NCBI RefSeq assembly: GCF_029024965.1
Contig: NZ_CP118982.1
Location: forward strand, 248,001 to 312,000
DNA length: 64,000 nucleotides
DNA from: Staphylococcus equorum
GTDB lineage: Bacteria; Bacillota; Bacilli; Staphylococcales; Staphylococcaceae
Direction of reading: 5' to 3'
Shown here: positions 36,912 through 46,143 of the stretch, piece by piece
How positions within the stretch are numbered: the first letter of the stretch is position 1
Layout of the letters: each line of letters begins with the position of its first letter
Program-made: the position numbers and the translations under genes
Notes under the pieces: generated by a model
The model's database searches: none
What the model was told of the DNA's origin: nothing
What the model saw: only the letters and a program-made list of their open reading frames with translations

Positions 36912-39545
36912 ATGACAAAATATATTTATGCATTTGACGAAGGTCAAAAATCAATGAAAGATTTACTAGGTGGCAAAGGGGCCAATTTGGCTGAAATGAA
37001 ACGCTTAGGGTTACCTGTTCCAGATGGTTTCACGCTTACAACTGAAGCGTGTATTGAATACTTGAAACATGGTTCTAAAGTGCCTGAAGCATTATCAGAA
37101 CAATTGAATAGTCAATTAGCAGCATTTTCTCAACGTACAGAAAAATCATTTTCATCTGAGGAACAATTATTACTTGTTTCAGTACGTAGTGGAGCGAAAA
37201 TATCTATGCCTGGTATGATGGATACAATTTTGAACTTAGGGCTAAATGATGATAATGTGAAAAAATTAGCAGCGAAAACAAATGATGCTCGTTTTGCTTA
37301 TGACTGTTACCGTAGATTGTTACAAATGTTTGGTGAGGTCGTATATGGCATACCAATGAATGCATTTGATACATATTTTAATGCTTATAAAACGCAACAT
37401 GAATATCAAAATGATGCTGATATTCCGGCAGAAGGGTTACAAGAAATTTGTGAACATTTTAAAGGTGTCTATTTAGATGAAGTATACAAACCATTTCCAC
37501 AAGAACCATTTGATCAACTAACAGAAGCAATTGAAGCAGTATTCAAATCGTGGGATAACGATCGTGCTCGAGTCTACCGAGAATTAAATGAAATTCCACA
37601 TGATATAGGTACTGCAGTTAATATTCAAGAAATGGTATTTGGCAATAGTGGCGAACGCAGTGGCACAGGTGTTGCGTTTACACGTAATCCTGTCACTGGA
37701 GAAGCGAAATTATTTGGTGAATATTTATTAAATGCACAAGGTGAAGATGTCGTAGCTGGTATACGTACACCTAAAGATATAGAATCATTAAAAGATCAAA
37801 TGCCACATGTGCATCAACAATTTGTAGATGTATCGCAACGTTTAGAGACACATTATAAAGATATGCAAGATATAGAATTTACGATTGAGAATGAACAGCT
37901 CTATATTTTACAAACGCGTAATGGCAAACGTACAGCGAATGCAGCGATTCACATTGCAGTAGATTTAGTTGAAGAAGGTGTAATTACAAAAGAAGAAGCT
38001 GTGATGAATGTCGAAGTAAAATCGATTGATCAATTATTGCATCCTAATTTTGATAAAACAGCGCTAGATCATGCTTCAGTTATTTCTAAATTAGGCTTGC
38101 CAGCCAGTCCAGGTGCAGCGAGTGGAAAAATTGTCTTTTCAGCAGAAACAGCTAAAATACAATTTGAACAAGGTGAAAGTGTTATTTTAATGCGCCCTGA
38201 AACGTCACCTGAAGATATTGAAGGTATGGTCGCAAGTGAAGCAATTGTAACGACGCATGGCGGAATGACTTCTCACGCAGCAGTTGTAGCACGTGGTATG
38301 GGTAAATGCTGTGTTACAGGTTGTTCAGATTTAGAAATTAATGTTGTCGATAAAGTTGTAAATTATCCTGGTGGCACATTGCACGAAGGCGATATGATAT
38401 CTGTTGATGGCGCTCAAGGGGACATCTATGTTGGAGAAGTTGAAACAATGAAAGCAGAAAGAAGTGAAGCTTTCGAACAGTTTATGGAATGGTCAGACGG
38501 TGTAGCAAAATTAGACGTACGTATGAATGCAGAAACGCCTCAAGATATCCAAGGTGGCTATCAATTTGGCGCAAAAGGCATTGGGCTTGTACGTACAGAG
38601 CATATGTTCTTTGGACCTGAACGTCTCGTTGAAATGCGTCGTTTCATTCTGTCAGATACACAAGATAAACGTATCGCAGCTTTAAATGAAATTAAACAAT
38701 ATCAAACAGCAGATTTTGAAGAAATATTAAAACTATCTGGAGAACGTCCGACAATTATTCGTTTATTAGATCCACCACTACATGAATTTTTACCAAAATC
38801 AACAGAAGAAAAATCATCTGTTGCTGGACAATTAAATGTACCAGTAAAAACATTAGAACAATATATAGAAAATTTAAACGAAGTGAATCCAATGCTTGGT
38901 CATAGAGGTTGTCGTTTAGCTATTACTTATCCTGAACTATATGTCATGCAAGTAGAAGCGATTATGGAAAGTGCATTAAGATTAAAAGTACAAGGTATTG
39001 ATTGCCAACCAGAAATCATGATACCGCTTGTTTCAACTGTTGCAGAATTCACGACATTAAAGACACAAATCACTGAACGTATTGAAGTATTGCAGCAAGA
39101 AGCGGGAGAATCTGTAAATTACCTCATAGGTACAATGATTGAAACACCACGTGCTTGTCTAATTGTAGGAGATTTAGCAAAAGAATGTGATTTCTTTAGC
39201 TTTGGTACGAATGATTTAACACAGTTAACATTTGGTTTTTCACGTGACGATGCTGGGAAATTTATTGGTGCGTATTCTGAACAAGGCATCATAGATATTG
39301 ATCCTTTCCAAACGTTAGATGTAGAAGGGGTAGGACAATTAGTTAAAGTAGCAACGGAACAAGCGAAAGCTGCCAATCCAACGCTTAAAATAGGGGTTTG
39401 TGGTGAACTTGGCGGTGACCATAAATCAATACAATACTTTAATAATTTAGATATCGATTATGTCTCATGCTCTCCGTATAGAGTGCCAGGCGCATTGCTT
39501 TCTACTGCGCAAAGTGAAGTTGAAGGTGGTCGATTACGTGTTTAA
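36912..39545 (+). CDS. ppdK: Pyruvate, phosphate dikinase
   Basis: An 877-residue PPDK that interconverts pyruvate, ATP and phosphate with phosphoenolpyruvate, AMP and pyrophosphate. The N-terminal nucleotide-binding domain starts KDLLGGKGANLAEM; GGMTSHAAVVARGMG near residue 452 holds the phosphohistidine in the swivelling domain and the adjacent Thr that the regulator targets; the C-terminal TIM barrel has FFSFGTNDLTQ and ends with CGELGGD. Length fits. It overlaps its regulator by eight bases. It would link glycerate-derived phosphoenolpyruvate with pyruvate. Confidence 0.96.
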   Translation: MTKYIYAFDEGQKSMKDLLGGKGANLAEMKRLGLPVPDGFTLTTEACIEYLKHGSKVPEALSEQLNSQLAAFSQRTEKSFSSEEQLLLVSVRSGAKISMPGMMDTILNLGLNDDNVKKLAAKTNDARFAYDCYRRLLQMFGEVVYGIPMNAFDTYFNAYKTQHEYQNDADIPAEGLQEICEHFKGVYLDEVYKPFPQEPFDQLTEAIEAVFKSWDNDRARVYRELNEIPHDIGTAVNIQEMVFGNSGERSGTGVAFTRNPVTGEAKLFGEYLLNAQGEDVVAGIRTPKDIESLKDQMPHVHQQFVDVSQRLETHYKDMQDIEFTIENEQLYILQTRNGKRTANAAIHIAVDLVEEGVITKEEAVMNVEVKSIDQLLHPNFDKTALDHASVISKLGLPASPGAASGKIVFSAETAKIQFEQGESVILMRPETSPEDIEGMVASEAIVTTHGGMTSHAAVVARGMGKCCVTGCSDLEINVVDKVVNYPGGTLHEGDMISVDGAQGDIYVGEVETMKAERSEAFEQFMEWSDGVAKLDVRMNAETPQDIQGGYQFGAKGIGLVRTEHMFFGPERLVEMRRFILSDTQDKRIAALNEIKQYQTADFEEILKLSGERPTIIRLLDPPLHEFLPKSTEEKSSVAGQLNVPVKTLEQYIENLNEVNPMLGHRGCRLAITYPELYVMQVEAIMESALRLKVQGIDCQPEIMIPLVSTVAEFTTLKTQITERIEVLQQEAGESVNYLIGTMIETPRACLIVGDLAKECDFFSFGTNDLTQLTFGFSRDDAGKFIGAYSEQGIIDIDPFQTLDVEGVGQLVKVATEQAKAANPTLKIGVCGELGGDHKSIQYFNNLDIDYVSCSPYRVPGALLSTAQSEVEGGRLRV

Positions 39546-40353
39546 TGATACACAAACACCACAACTCACTTTGTTCGTGGTATCAGATTCAATTGGTGAA
39601 ACTGCACAACGTATGATTCACGCCACGTTAACTCAGTTTCCAGAAGTATCACAAATAGAGATTAAGAAGTTTCCATTTATTAAAAGTGAATCAGAATTAA
39701 TTAATGTTTTGAAACGAGCAAAAGAACGAGGGGCAGTCGTTGTTACGACGTTAGTGAACCCAGAATTTAATATAGTAGGTCAAAAGTACGCACAAAATGA
39801 ACAAATCCCTTATGTCGACTATATGTCAGATTTAATAGGGATTATTCAGCAGCTTACCAATTGTTCACCTATTCTTGAAAGTGGCGCTTTACGCAAATTA
39901 GATGAAAACTATTTTAAAAGAATTGAAGCAATGGAATACTCAGTGAAATATGATGATGGTAAGCATTTTACTGATATTGGCGAAGCGGATGCGCTCATCG
40001 TTGGAGTTTCTAGAACATCAAAGACACCTTTGAGTATGTATTTAGCGAATAAGGGTTATAAAGTAGCAAACATTCCTTTAGTACCAGAAGTTGATATACC
40101 AGATGAAGTCTTTAAATATAAGAAGTTGAAAGTATTTGGTTTAACTGCTAGTCCTAATTACATTTTGAATATTCGTAATGAACGTGTAAAAGTTTTAGGA
40201 TTACATGGGCCTACAAATTACAATAGTATTGAACGTATCAGACAGGAGTTAGTATATGCTGAGGAAATTTTTGAAAAATTAAACGCGACTGTGATTAATA
40301 CGGAATATAAATCTATCGAAGAATCTGCATTTTATATTGAAAAATTCTTGTAA
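39538..40353 (+). CDS. PPDK regulatory protein (bifunctional kinase/pyrophosphorylase, DUF299)
   Basis: A DUF299-type bifunctional regulator that switches PPDK off by ADP-dependent phosphorylation of a threonine and on by phosphate-dependent removal. Motifs: FVVSDSIGETAQRM at the N-terminus, TLVNPEFN, and the P-loop-like GVSRTSKTPLSMYLA around residue 155. The GTG at 39538 (271 residues) is chosen because GAAGGTGG (39522-39529) lies just before it and the family is about 270 residues. An ATG at 39460 is in frame, but it would add unmatched residues and overlap ppdK deeply. The overlap implies coupled translation with ppdK. Confidence 0.9.
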   Translation: MFNDTQTPQLTLFVVSDSIGETAQRMIHATLTQFPEVSQIEIKKFPFIKSESELINVLKRAKERGAVVVTTLVNPEFNIVGQKYAQNEQIPYVDYMSDLIGIIQQLTNCSPILESGALRKLDENYFKRIEAMEYSVKYDDGKHFTDIGEADALIVGVSRTSKTPLSMYLANKGYKVANIPLVPEVDIPDEVFKYKKLKVFGLTASPNYILNIRNERVKVLGLHGPTNYNSIERIRQELVYAEEIFEKLNATVINTEYKSIEESAFYIEKFL

Positions 40354-40506
40354 TAACATCTATTATTTTAGATTTTATAATCATGTTTCACAGCGAATGA
40401 AATATTTAAGACGTCGGTCAGTGTCTGTTTAAAAAGGTGGAGACTAGTTATGTGTGAGAGTGGGTACTGTTAAAGTGATATAAAATTTTTAATAAGGAGT
40501 GTCACT

Positions 40507-40920
40507 ATGCTTAAAATAGTAATACCTTACTTGTTTTTTAACGGTACGTGTAAAGAAGCACTAGGTTTTTATAGTGAAATATTAAGTGGGACGACCAAAG
40601 GAATCATGACTTATGGCGAAGCGAATGAATCAGTTGCTGATGACCCGAATAGAATTATTCATAGTCAACTCGAGGTAGATGGTCAAATATTTATGCTGTC
40701 TGATATTCCGAAAGATGATGATACTATGTTACAAGATCGCAATGTCTATATTGTGTTAGAGTTTGAAAATAAAGCAGATATAGAGGAAGTTTATAACCGT
40801 CTCAAAGAGGGTGGAGAGGTACAGATGGAACTAGCAGATATGTTCTGGGGTGCTAAGTACGCTAAACTGGTAGATAAATATGATATTGGTTGGGATTTAA
40901 GTTATACTTTTCCGACATAG
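40507..40920 (+). CDS. VOC-fold protein, PhnB/glyoxalase-like
   Basis: A 137-residue vicinal-oxygen-chelate protein of the PhnB-like subgroup. Motifs: PYLFFNGTCKEALGFY (residues 6-21), and IHSQLEVDGQIFMLSD and GGEVQMELADMFWGAKYAKLVDKYDIGWDL. Only some of the metal ligands of true glyoxalases are apparent, so the reaction is unknown. The gene stands alone, with AAGGAGTG before the ATG and a clear terminator after it. Confidence 0.83.
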   Translation: MLKIVIPYLFFNGTCKEALGFYSEILSGTTKGIMTYGEANESVADDPNRIIHSQLEVDGQIFMLSDIPKDDDTMLQDRNVYIVLEFENKADIEEVYNRLKEGGEVQMELADMFWGAKYAKLVDKYDIGWDLSYTFPT

Positions 40921-40925
40921 TATAA

Positions 40926-40965
40926 AACCACGTGCTCAATTATTTATGAGTACGTGGTTCTTTAT
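40926..40965. terminator. Terminator between the VOC gene and the membrane-protein gene
   Basis: AACCACGTGCTCA (40926-40938) pairs with TGAGTACGTGGTT (40947-40959) with one mismatch, followed by CTTTAT. Confidence 0.75.
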
Positions 40966-40979
40966 ATTTATTTATCCAT

Positions 40980-41480
40980 TTAGGCACGCGTAACCTTTCT
41001 GCGACCAAGGGTATAAACAAACAAGCCGGCTATAATGGCGCATCCAATAGAAATGAATAAGTTAGTCAGTATATCAGATTTCTCAGGAAGCATACTATGT
41101 ATAATAAAAGGGAGAATATATTGATTAAAGTTTGCAATCAAGAACATCATTCCAGCAAAAATATAACTCCCATTACGCACTTTCTTCATCTCTTTTTTCA
41201 ATGATTCTTCTGAATAAGCCTCTACTACATCTATTTTTTTGCTTCTAATAGCGATGATCATAATTAGAGATAATATCATAATTAAAGCAAAACCTAAAAT
41301 ACCTAAGATAGGTATACGGTGTAAGTAAAATTCTATCCATATATCTGCTACAGAAATAATCATGATGCCCCAAAATAGCCACACAAAATATTTAGCGTAT
41401 TCATGAAGTAATTGCTGTCTTTCATATTCATCAGTAAACCTGAAGTTAGGAATTAAACGAAGTAACTTGTTATTTTCCAT
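40980..41480 (-). CDS. Small membrane protein, third gene of an XRE operon (DUF3278-like)
   Basis: A 166-residue protein with four predicted helices (about residues 30-50, 60-78, 105-125, 140-158) and a charged cytoplasmic segment between the second and third pairs. It resembles proteins placed in DUF3278, which often follow a small XRE regulator; I am not certain of the family. The ATG at 41480 is preferred over 41501 because AAGGAG lies just before it. It overlaps the upstream membrane gene by 11 bases, so the two are co-translated. Confidence 0.7.
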   Translation of the reverse strand: MENNKLLRLIPNFRFTDEYERQQLLHEYAKYFVWLFWGIMIISVADIWIEFYLHRIPILGILGFALIMILSLIMIIAIRSKKIDVVEAYSEESLKKEMKKVRNGSYIFAGMMFLIANFNQYILPFIIHSMLPEKSDILTNLFISIGCAIIAGLFVYTLGRRKVTRA

Positions 41481-41997
41481 TATACGTCTCCTTTTGATCA
41501 ATAAGTTTTACACGTGAATCTTTAGCAATTGTAAATACTGCAATAACTATTACAGGGAAAAATGTGTTTAAGTCAGTTAGACGTTCCATATTCAATGCGT
41601 TTCCTGCAAGCATTGGAGCAATGACTGAGTTAACAAGTAGTATATAAATGATTGCTACAATAAGAAATATAATTCTCTTATTACGTGAATTTTTTAATGT
41701 TTGATGATACGTTTCTTTATCAGTAACTTCTATTGTAAGGGCATCTGCTGCAAAATGACTCATAGACATCCTGCATGCCAATATAATTATCAATATGATA
41801 CCGCCTATACTAAAAGGTGAAATAAATGAACGCTCAATATCAAAAAATATAGATAAGTAAAGTAAAGATAAGAATATGTATAGTGAAATAATTGAAAGTT
41901 TAGCAAGTAATTTGTCAATTTCATGTCTTTGATATTCATCGGGATAGTTCGTTGTTCCTGCAAATCTTTGATAAAGCCATTTATCTTTATTATTCAT
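41470..41997 (-). CDS. Small membrane protein, second gene of an XRE operon (DUF3278-like)
   Basis: A 175-residue protein with the same four-helix plan as its neighbour, probably an ancient duplicate. The pattern DEYQRHEIDKLLAKLS near the N-terminus is matched by DEYERQQLLHEYAKYF in the neighbour. The ATG at 41997, after GGGAGG, is preferred over the upstream start. It overlaps the XRE gene by eight bases. The function is unknown; a membrane partner of the regulator is possible. Confidence 0.7.
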   Translation of the reverse strand: MNNKDKWLYQRFAGTTNYPDEYQRHEIDKLLAKLSIISLYIFLSLLYLSIFFDIERSFISPFSIGGIILIIILACRMSMSHFAADALTIEVTDKETYHQTLKNSRNKRIIFLIVAIIYILLVNSVIAPMLAGNALNMERLTDLNTFFPVIVIAVFTIAKDSRVKLIDQKETYNGK

Positions 41998-42190
41998 GAT
42001 TATCATCCTCCCAAAATAAGTCATTTAAGGTGACATCTAATGCTTTAGCAATCTTTATACATAAATTAAGCGAGGGATTATATTTATCGTTTTCAATCAT
42101 ATTAATGGTTTGACGAGATACTTCTACTGAACGCGCAAGTGTGAGCTGTGACATGTTTTTAGCAGTACGAAAGTTTTTAACTTTATTCAT
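41990..42190 (-). CDS. Small XRE-family regulator
   Basis: A 66-residue lambda-repressor-like helix-turn-helix protein: MSQLTLARSVEVSRQTINMIE (residues about 13-33) is the DNA-binding unit, followed by YNPSLNLCIKIAKALDVTLNDLF. It lacks a ligand domain, as in YozG-type regulators. The ATG at 42190 is chosen over 42220 because the peptide starts as the family does. It probably represses its own operon through the palindromes at 42215-42279, and is co-transcribed with two membrane proteins. Confidence 0.85.
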   Translation of the reverse strand: MNKVKNFRTAKNMSQLTLARSVEVSRQTINMIENDKYNPSLNLCIKIAKALDVTLNDLFWEDDNHE

Positions 42191-42214
42191 AATAGATTTA
42201 TTACCCTTCTTTAG

Positions 42215-42279
42215 TGTCAAATATATATTACATGTACAATATATATGACATGAGAGTATGTGTCAAATATACACGACAC
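42215..42279. promoter_or_regulatory. Palindromic operator region of the XRE operon
   Basis: TGTCA-AATATATATT at 42215-42229 is matched by an inverted AATATATATGACA ending at 42250, a 36-bp imperfect palindrome. A third TGTC half site follows in GTGTC-AAATATACAC-GACAC at 42260-42279, itself a palindrome. The region lies directly upstream of the XRE start and is likely its operator. Confidence 0.6.
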
Positions 42280-42360
42280 TATAAGCTATTTTAGCTTATG
42301 AAAGATTCATGACGAAATGCCTAAGGAATCAACAAGACTCTAAAATATCTTGAATACAAA

Positions 42361-42399
42361 ATGAGCCATTAGATTTCTGTTAGGAGACTAATGGCTCAT
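42361..42399 (-). terminator. Terminator after the XRE-cupin gene
   Basis: ATGAGCCATTAG (42361-42372) pairs perfectly with CTAATGGCTCAT (42388-42399). On the minus strand it is followed by TTTTG, fitting the leftward transcript. Confidence 0.75.
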
Positions 42400-42426
42400 A
42401 ATATTATGAGGATTAAATTGAATGTT

Positions 42427-42972
42427 CTATTGATAATGAATCGTTGCGGTAAATACAACAGGTTCATCAGTTAGATTAAAGTAACGATGAGGCACGTCAC
42501 TATTGAAGCGGAAAGCTTGATTACTATTGATCGTATACATTGTTGTATCGACTGCTATTTTTAACTGGCCTTTGTTAACAATAATATATTCTTCAGACCC
42601 AGTATGATGAGGTTCAGAAAGCATCTTGCCTCCTGCTTGTATCTCCATTTTAAACATTTCAAATTTTTTATTATCGTCGTAAGGAAAATAAGGATAAATC
42701 GCTATTTGTTCATCAATGATAGGGATGATATCTGATTCATCAATAAAGTCTACGCTATCATTATTCATCGCTGTTAATTGAGACAATGATAAATGTAATC
42801 CATTTGCGATTTTCCATAACGTTGTAATCGTTGGATTAGAAGTGCCTTTTTCAATTTGGCTCAGCATGTTTTTACTCACACCTGTTGCTATTGCAACTTT
42901 ATCTAAACTGAGGTTGTGTTTTTTTCGGTAGTCAGATAAATTTCTGGCTACTATATTCTGAATATTATACAA
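42427..42972 (-). CDS. XRE-cupin transcriptional regulator
   Basis: A 181-residue regulator with an N-terminal XRE helix-turn-helix (LSLDKVAIATGVSKNMLSQIEK, about residues 21-42) and a C-terminal cupin domain (EPHHTGSEEYIIVNKGQL, about residues 120-137) that probably binds a ligand or metal. The start is the TTG at 42972, directly after AGGAGG. An upstream ATG at 43014 in the operator is less likely. It is divergent from an MFS exporter, with a 31-bp palindrome at 42990-43020 in the gap; this is the usual arrangement for an autoregulated local repressor. Confidence 0.83.
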   Translation of the reverse strand: MYNIQNIVARNLSDYRKKHNLSLDKVAIATGVSKNMLSQIEKGTSNPTITTLWKIANGLHLSLSQLTAMNNDSVDFIDESDIIPIIDEQIAIYPYFPYDDNKKFEMFKMEIQAGGKMLSEPHHTGSEEYIIVNKGQLKIAVDTTMYTINSNQAFRFNSDVPHRYFNLTDEPVVFTATIHYQ

Positions 42973-42989
42973 GTGAATCCTCCTATTTA

Positions 42990-43020
42990 CAATATAACGT
43001 ACATATCGTACCATATATTG
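42990..43020. promoter_or_regulatory. Operator palindrome between XRE-cupin and MFS genes
   Basis: CAATATAACGTAC (42990-43002) and GTACCATATATTG (43008-43020) are inverted, 11 of 13 matching, with a five-base spacer. It lies between the divergent genes and close to both starts, so one bound dimer could repress both. Confidence 0.6.
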
Positions 43021-43056
43021 TGTTGTTTTAAAATAAAGCGAGCAAGGCGGTACAAT

Positions 43057-44250
43057 ATGGAAAAGTATAGAAAAATAAAACCATTTAATTGGTTATTGTT
43101 TATAGGAATCTTATTGATAGGCGCTAACTTAAGAGCACCGATCACCTCAATTGGTGTTGCGTTACCTGACATTAAGACAGATTTAGCGATGTCTAATAGT
43201 GCAGTCAGTGTTATAACAGTTGTGCCATTATTGGCATTCTCTGTGATTTCATTATTTGCTGCTCGAACAAGTAATAAAATGGGATTAGAAAAAACAATTT
43301 TCTTAGCACTTTGTTTAATCTTTATTGGTGTTCTTGTCAGATCAATTACGGACATTTCATGGTTATACATAGGAACAGTGCTAATAGGTATCGGTATCGG
43401 ATTTGGTAATGTACTAGCACCAGCAATGATTAAGGCGAAATTTCCACTACATATCGGTATTATGACGGGATATTATACCGTTGTGATGAATGTGTTTGGT
43501 GGCTTATCCTCATATGGGACAGCGCCCTTAGTAAAGGCATTTAATTATAATATCGCTATAAGTGTTATAGGAATTATCACACTTATAACAATTATTATAT
43601 GGTCATTTCAATTAAAAGGAACACAAGAAACCGCCACAGCTTTACCTCGGAAAAGTGTGAATGTGTGGAAATCTCCATTAGCATGGCAAATTACGATACT
43701 TATGGGAGGACAATCACTTATATTTTATTCGTTGATTAATTGGCTGCCTGCTTATTTATCTCATAGTGGTATGACTATTAATGAGGCAGGCGCATATTTA
43801 TCTATTATGCAGATTGCTATTATTCCATTTACCTTCATTACACCTATATTTGCGACTAAAATGAAATCGCAATTCTTCTTAACCTTTATTACAGGTATAT
43901 GTTTTATTGTGGGTGTGACAATTATGCTAATTGCGCCAAATCTAGCAATCATTTCTACTATCTTAATCGGCGTTGCGGGTGGTCTTGCGTTTGGCTTAGT
44001 GAATACGTTCTTTAGTTTAAGAACGGAACATATTCAAACATCAGCAAAGCTTTCAGGAATGGCTCAAGCAGTAGGTTATCTTGTTGCAGCAGTAGGTCCG
44101 TTATTATTTGGTATCTTGCATGATATGACAGGTAAATGGACCGCTTCACTAAGTATTTTATTAATTACTGCGATTGTTATAACGTTATTTGGCTCACAAG
44201 CGGGACGTAAACGTACTATAGAACAATCAAGCACAATCAAAACAAAATAA
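43057..44250 (+). CDS. MFS transporter, CynX/NimT-like
   Basis: A 397-residue major facilitator with 12 predicted helices. GANLRAPITSIGVALPDI near residue 24 is a signature of the CynX/NimT group (cyanate and nitroimidazole transporters). The ATG at 43057 is chosen, with AAGGCGG before it; the longer frame from 42973 would overlap the regulator's start and operator. It is probably controlled by the divergent XRE-cupin gene. The natural substrate is unknown. Confidence 0.82.
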   Translation: MEKYRKIKPFNWLLFIGILLIGANLRAPITSIGVALPDIKTDLAMSNSAVSVITVVPLLAFSVISLFAARTSNKMGLEKTIFLALCLIFIGVLVRSITDISWLYIGTVLIGIGIGFGNVLAPAMIKAKFPLHIGIMTGYYTVVMNVFGGLSSYGTAPLVKAFNYNIAISVIGIITLITIIIWSFQLKGTQETATALPRKSVNVWKSPLAWQITILMGGQSLIFYSLINWLPAYLSHSGMTINEAGAYLSIMQIAIIPFTFITPIFATKMKSQFFLTFITGICFIVGVTIMLIAPNLAIISTILIGVAGGLAFGLVNTFFSLRTEHIQTSAKLSGMAQAVGYLVAAVGPLLFGILHDMTGKWTASLSILLITAIVITLFGSQAGRKRTIEQSSTIKTK

Positions 44251-44482
44251 ATAGTTTGAAAATAAGCTGTCATATATTTTTATAAATTAAATGAAATGTA
44301 TTTAAAATGGTAAAAATACTCACAATAGAATATAATTGAAATGATTATATCGATTGAAATATTATTCATTGAACGTTATTATTTATGACATTCAATTTAT
44401 ATGTGAATAAAATGGAAGTTTTGATGCAATATTTAATTTTTAAATAACAGATTTCATAAAAGAGAAGTAGTGAGGTGATTTT

Positions 44483-45967
44483 ATGCAATTGATGTTTGAT
44501 ACAGGTATAAGTCCGATATATAGAATCGTGTTAGCTTTCTTTTTTCTAATGAACATCGTGCTCGCTTTACTTATTGTATTTTTAGATAGGGATAGAAGAG
44601 ATGCGACCTCAACTTGGGCATGGTTATTCTTATTATTCGTTATGCCGATTTTAGGTTTTATTGTGTATATATTCTTCGGACGTGCAGTTAGAAAAAAACG
44701 TGAACGCGGATTTGAGCATAATCAAATTGAAGATGGGTTGAAAAGGTTACGGTCACAACTTCAAGATGATACAAACAAAATTAGTGATTCAAAAAATCCT
44801 ATTGTAAGAAAACATGCTGATATTGCTAATACGTTATTAACGAAAGAACAATCTTTTTTAAGTAATAACAATAATATCGATATTTACACAGATGGTCATG
44901 ATTTGTATGATCAAATGAAGCAAGATTTACGCAATGCTAAGCGCTATATTCATATGGAATATTACGTTTTAAAATTAGACGGCTTAGGTAGTGAAATTAT
45001 TGAAATATTAGAAGAAAAAGCTGCAGAAGGTCTAGAGGTTAAACTACTCTATGATGCCGTAGGTTCTAAATCGGTACATAATTCTAATTTTAAAAAGTTT
45101 CAGTCAGAGGGCGGACAAGTCGAGGCATTTTTCAAATCTAAAATACCTTTTATAAACTTTAGAGTAAATAACCGAAATCACCGTAAAATTGTAATTATTG
45201 ATGGACTGACAGGTTATGTAGGTGGTTTTAATATAGGTGACGAATATTTAGGTTTAGACGAGAAGTTTGGCTATTGGAGAGATACACACTTAAGAGTGAG
45301 AGGCGACGGTGTCGATGCACTACAATTGAGTTTCATACATGATTGGAACTCGCAAGCTAAACGTGAACAGCTAGAATATAATAAAAGATATTTCCCGAAC
45401 AATGCCTATCAAGGTGGCAACGTGTCTATGCAACTGGCTGCCAGTGCACCAAGTGATAATTGGCATCAAATTGAATTTGGATATATGAAGATGATTATGA
45501 ATGCTAAAAAGTCCATCTATATGCACAGTCCTTATTTTATTCCGGATAAAGGGTTTATTAATGCCCTGCGTATTGCTGCGAAATCTGGTGTCGATGTTCG
45601 TTTGATTATACCGTGTAAACCTGATCATATATTTGTATATTGGGCGACAATTACAAGCGTAGCTCAGCTGATTAAAGACGGTGTGAAAGTCTACACATAT
45701 GAGAATGGATTTATCCATTCTAAAATGATTATGATTGATGATGAAGTATCAAGCGTGGGTACTGCAAATATGGATGTTCGTAGTTTTGAATTAAACTTTG
45801 AAATTAATGCATTTATGTATGACACGCAAATCGCGGAACAATTAAAAGAAGCATTCTTTGAAGACCTTAAAGTTTCAAAAGAACTCACAGAAGAACGTTA
45901 CGAACAGCGTTCACATTGGATTAAGTTTAAACAATCTATTGCTAAATTAGCATCTCCAATTTTATAA
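44483..45967 (+). CDS. cls: Cardiolipin synthase
   Basis: A 494-residue phospholipase-D superfamily enzyme that joins two phosphatidylglycerol molecules to cardiolipin and glycerol at the membrane. It has two N-terminal helices (about residues 10-30 and 43-62). The two HKD motifs are NHRKIVIIDGLTGYVGGFN near residue 234 and HSKMIMIDDEVSSVGTAN near residue 412, the catalytic pair. Staphylococci usually have two Cls; this could be either. It is monocistronic, with GAGGTG before the ATG. Confidence 0.93.
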   Translation: MQLMFDTGISPIYRIVLAFFFLMNIVLALLIVFLDRDRRDATSTWAWLFLLFVMPILGFIVYIFFGRAVRKKRERGFEHNQIEDGLKRLRSQLQDDTNKISDSKNPIVRKHADIANTLLTKEQSFLSNNNNIDIYTDGHDLYDQMKQDLRNAKRYIHMEYYVLKLDGLGSEIIEILEEKAAEGLEVKLLYDAVGSKSVHNSNFKKFQSEGGQVEAFFKSKIPFINFRVNNRNHRKIVIIDGLTGYVGGFNIGDEYLGLDEKFGYWRDTHLRVRGDGVDALQLSFIHDWNSQAKREQLEYNKRYFPNNAYQGGNVSMQLAASAPSDNWHQIEFGYMKMIMNAKKSIYMHSPYFIPDKGFINALRIAAKSGVDVRLIIPCKPDHIFVYWATITSVAQLIKDGVKVYTYENGFIHSKMIMIDDEVSSVGTANMDVRSFELNFEINAFMYDTQIAEQLKEAFFEDLKVSKELTEERYEQRSHWIKFKQSIAKLASPIL

Positions 45968-46012
45968 TATTTGATTCTAATGTCTGATAATTCTTGACGT
46001 GAAATCAATACC

Positions 46013-46054
46013 AACAGCGATAGTTAACCTCATGGTGGCTACCGTTGTTTTTTA
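46013..46054 (+). terminator. Terminator after cls
   Basis: AACAGCGATAGTTA and GGCTACCGTTGTT can pair with G-T pairs and one mismatch, followed by TTTTTT. Confidence 0.6.
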
Positions 46055-46143
46055 AATCAAAATAGAAAAAACAATTTTATTAGTATAGTAGACTTAACCA
46101 TGTGTATCATAAACAAATTGTAATATAGCGAAGGGGTGTAGTT

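Noticed and set aside
39460-39537. ATG start for the PPDK regulator at 39460
   Set aside because: It would overlap ppdK by 86 bases and add 26 residues that do not fit the family. GTG at 39538 has the better ribosome binding site.
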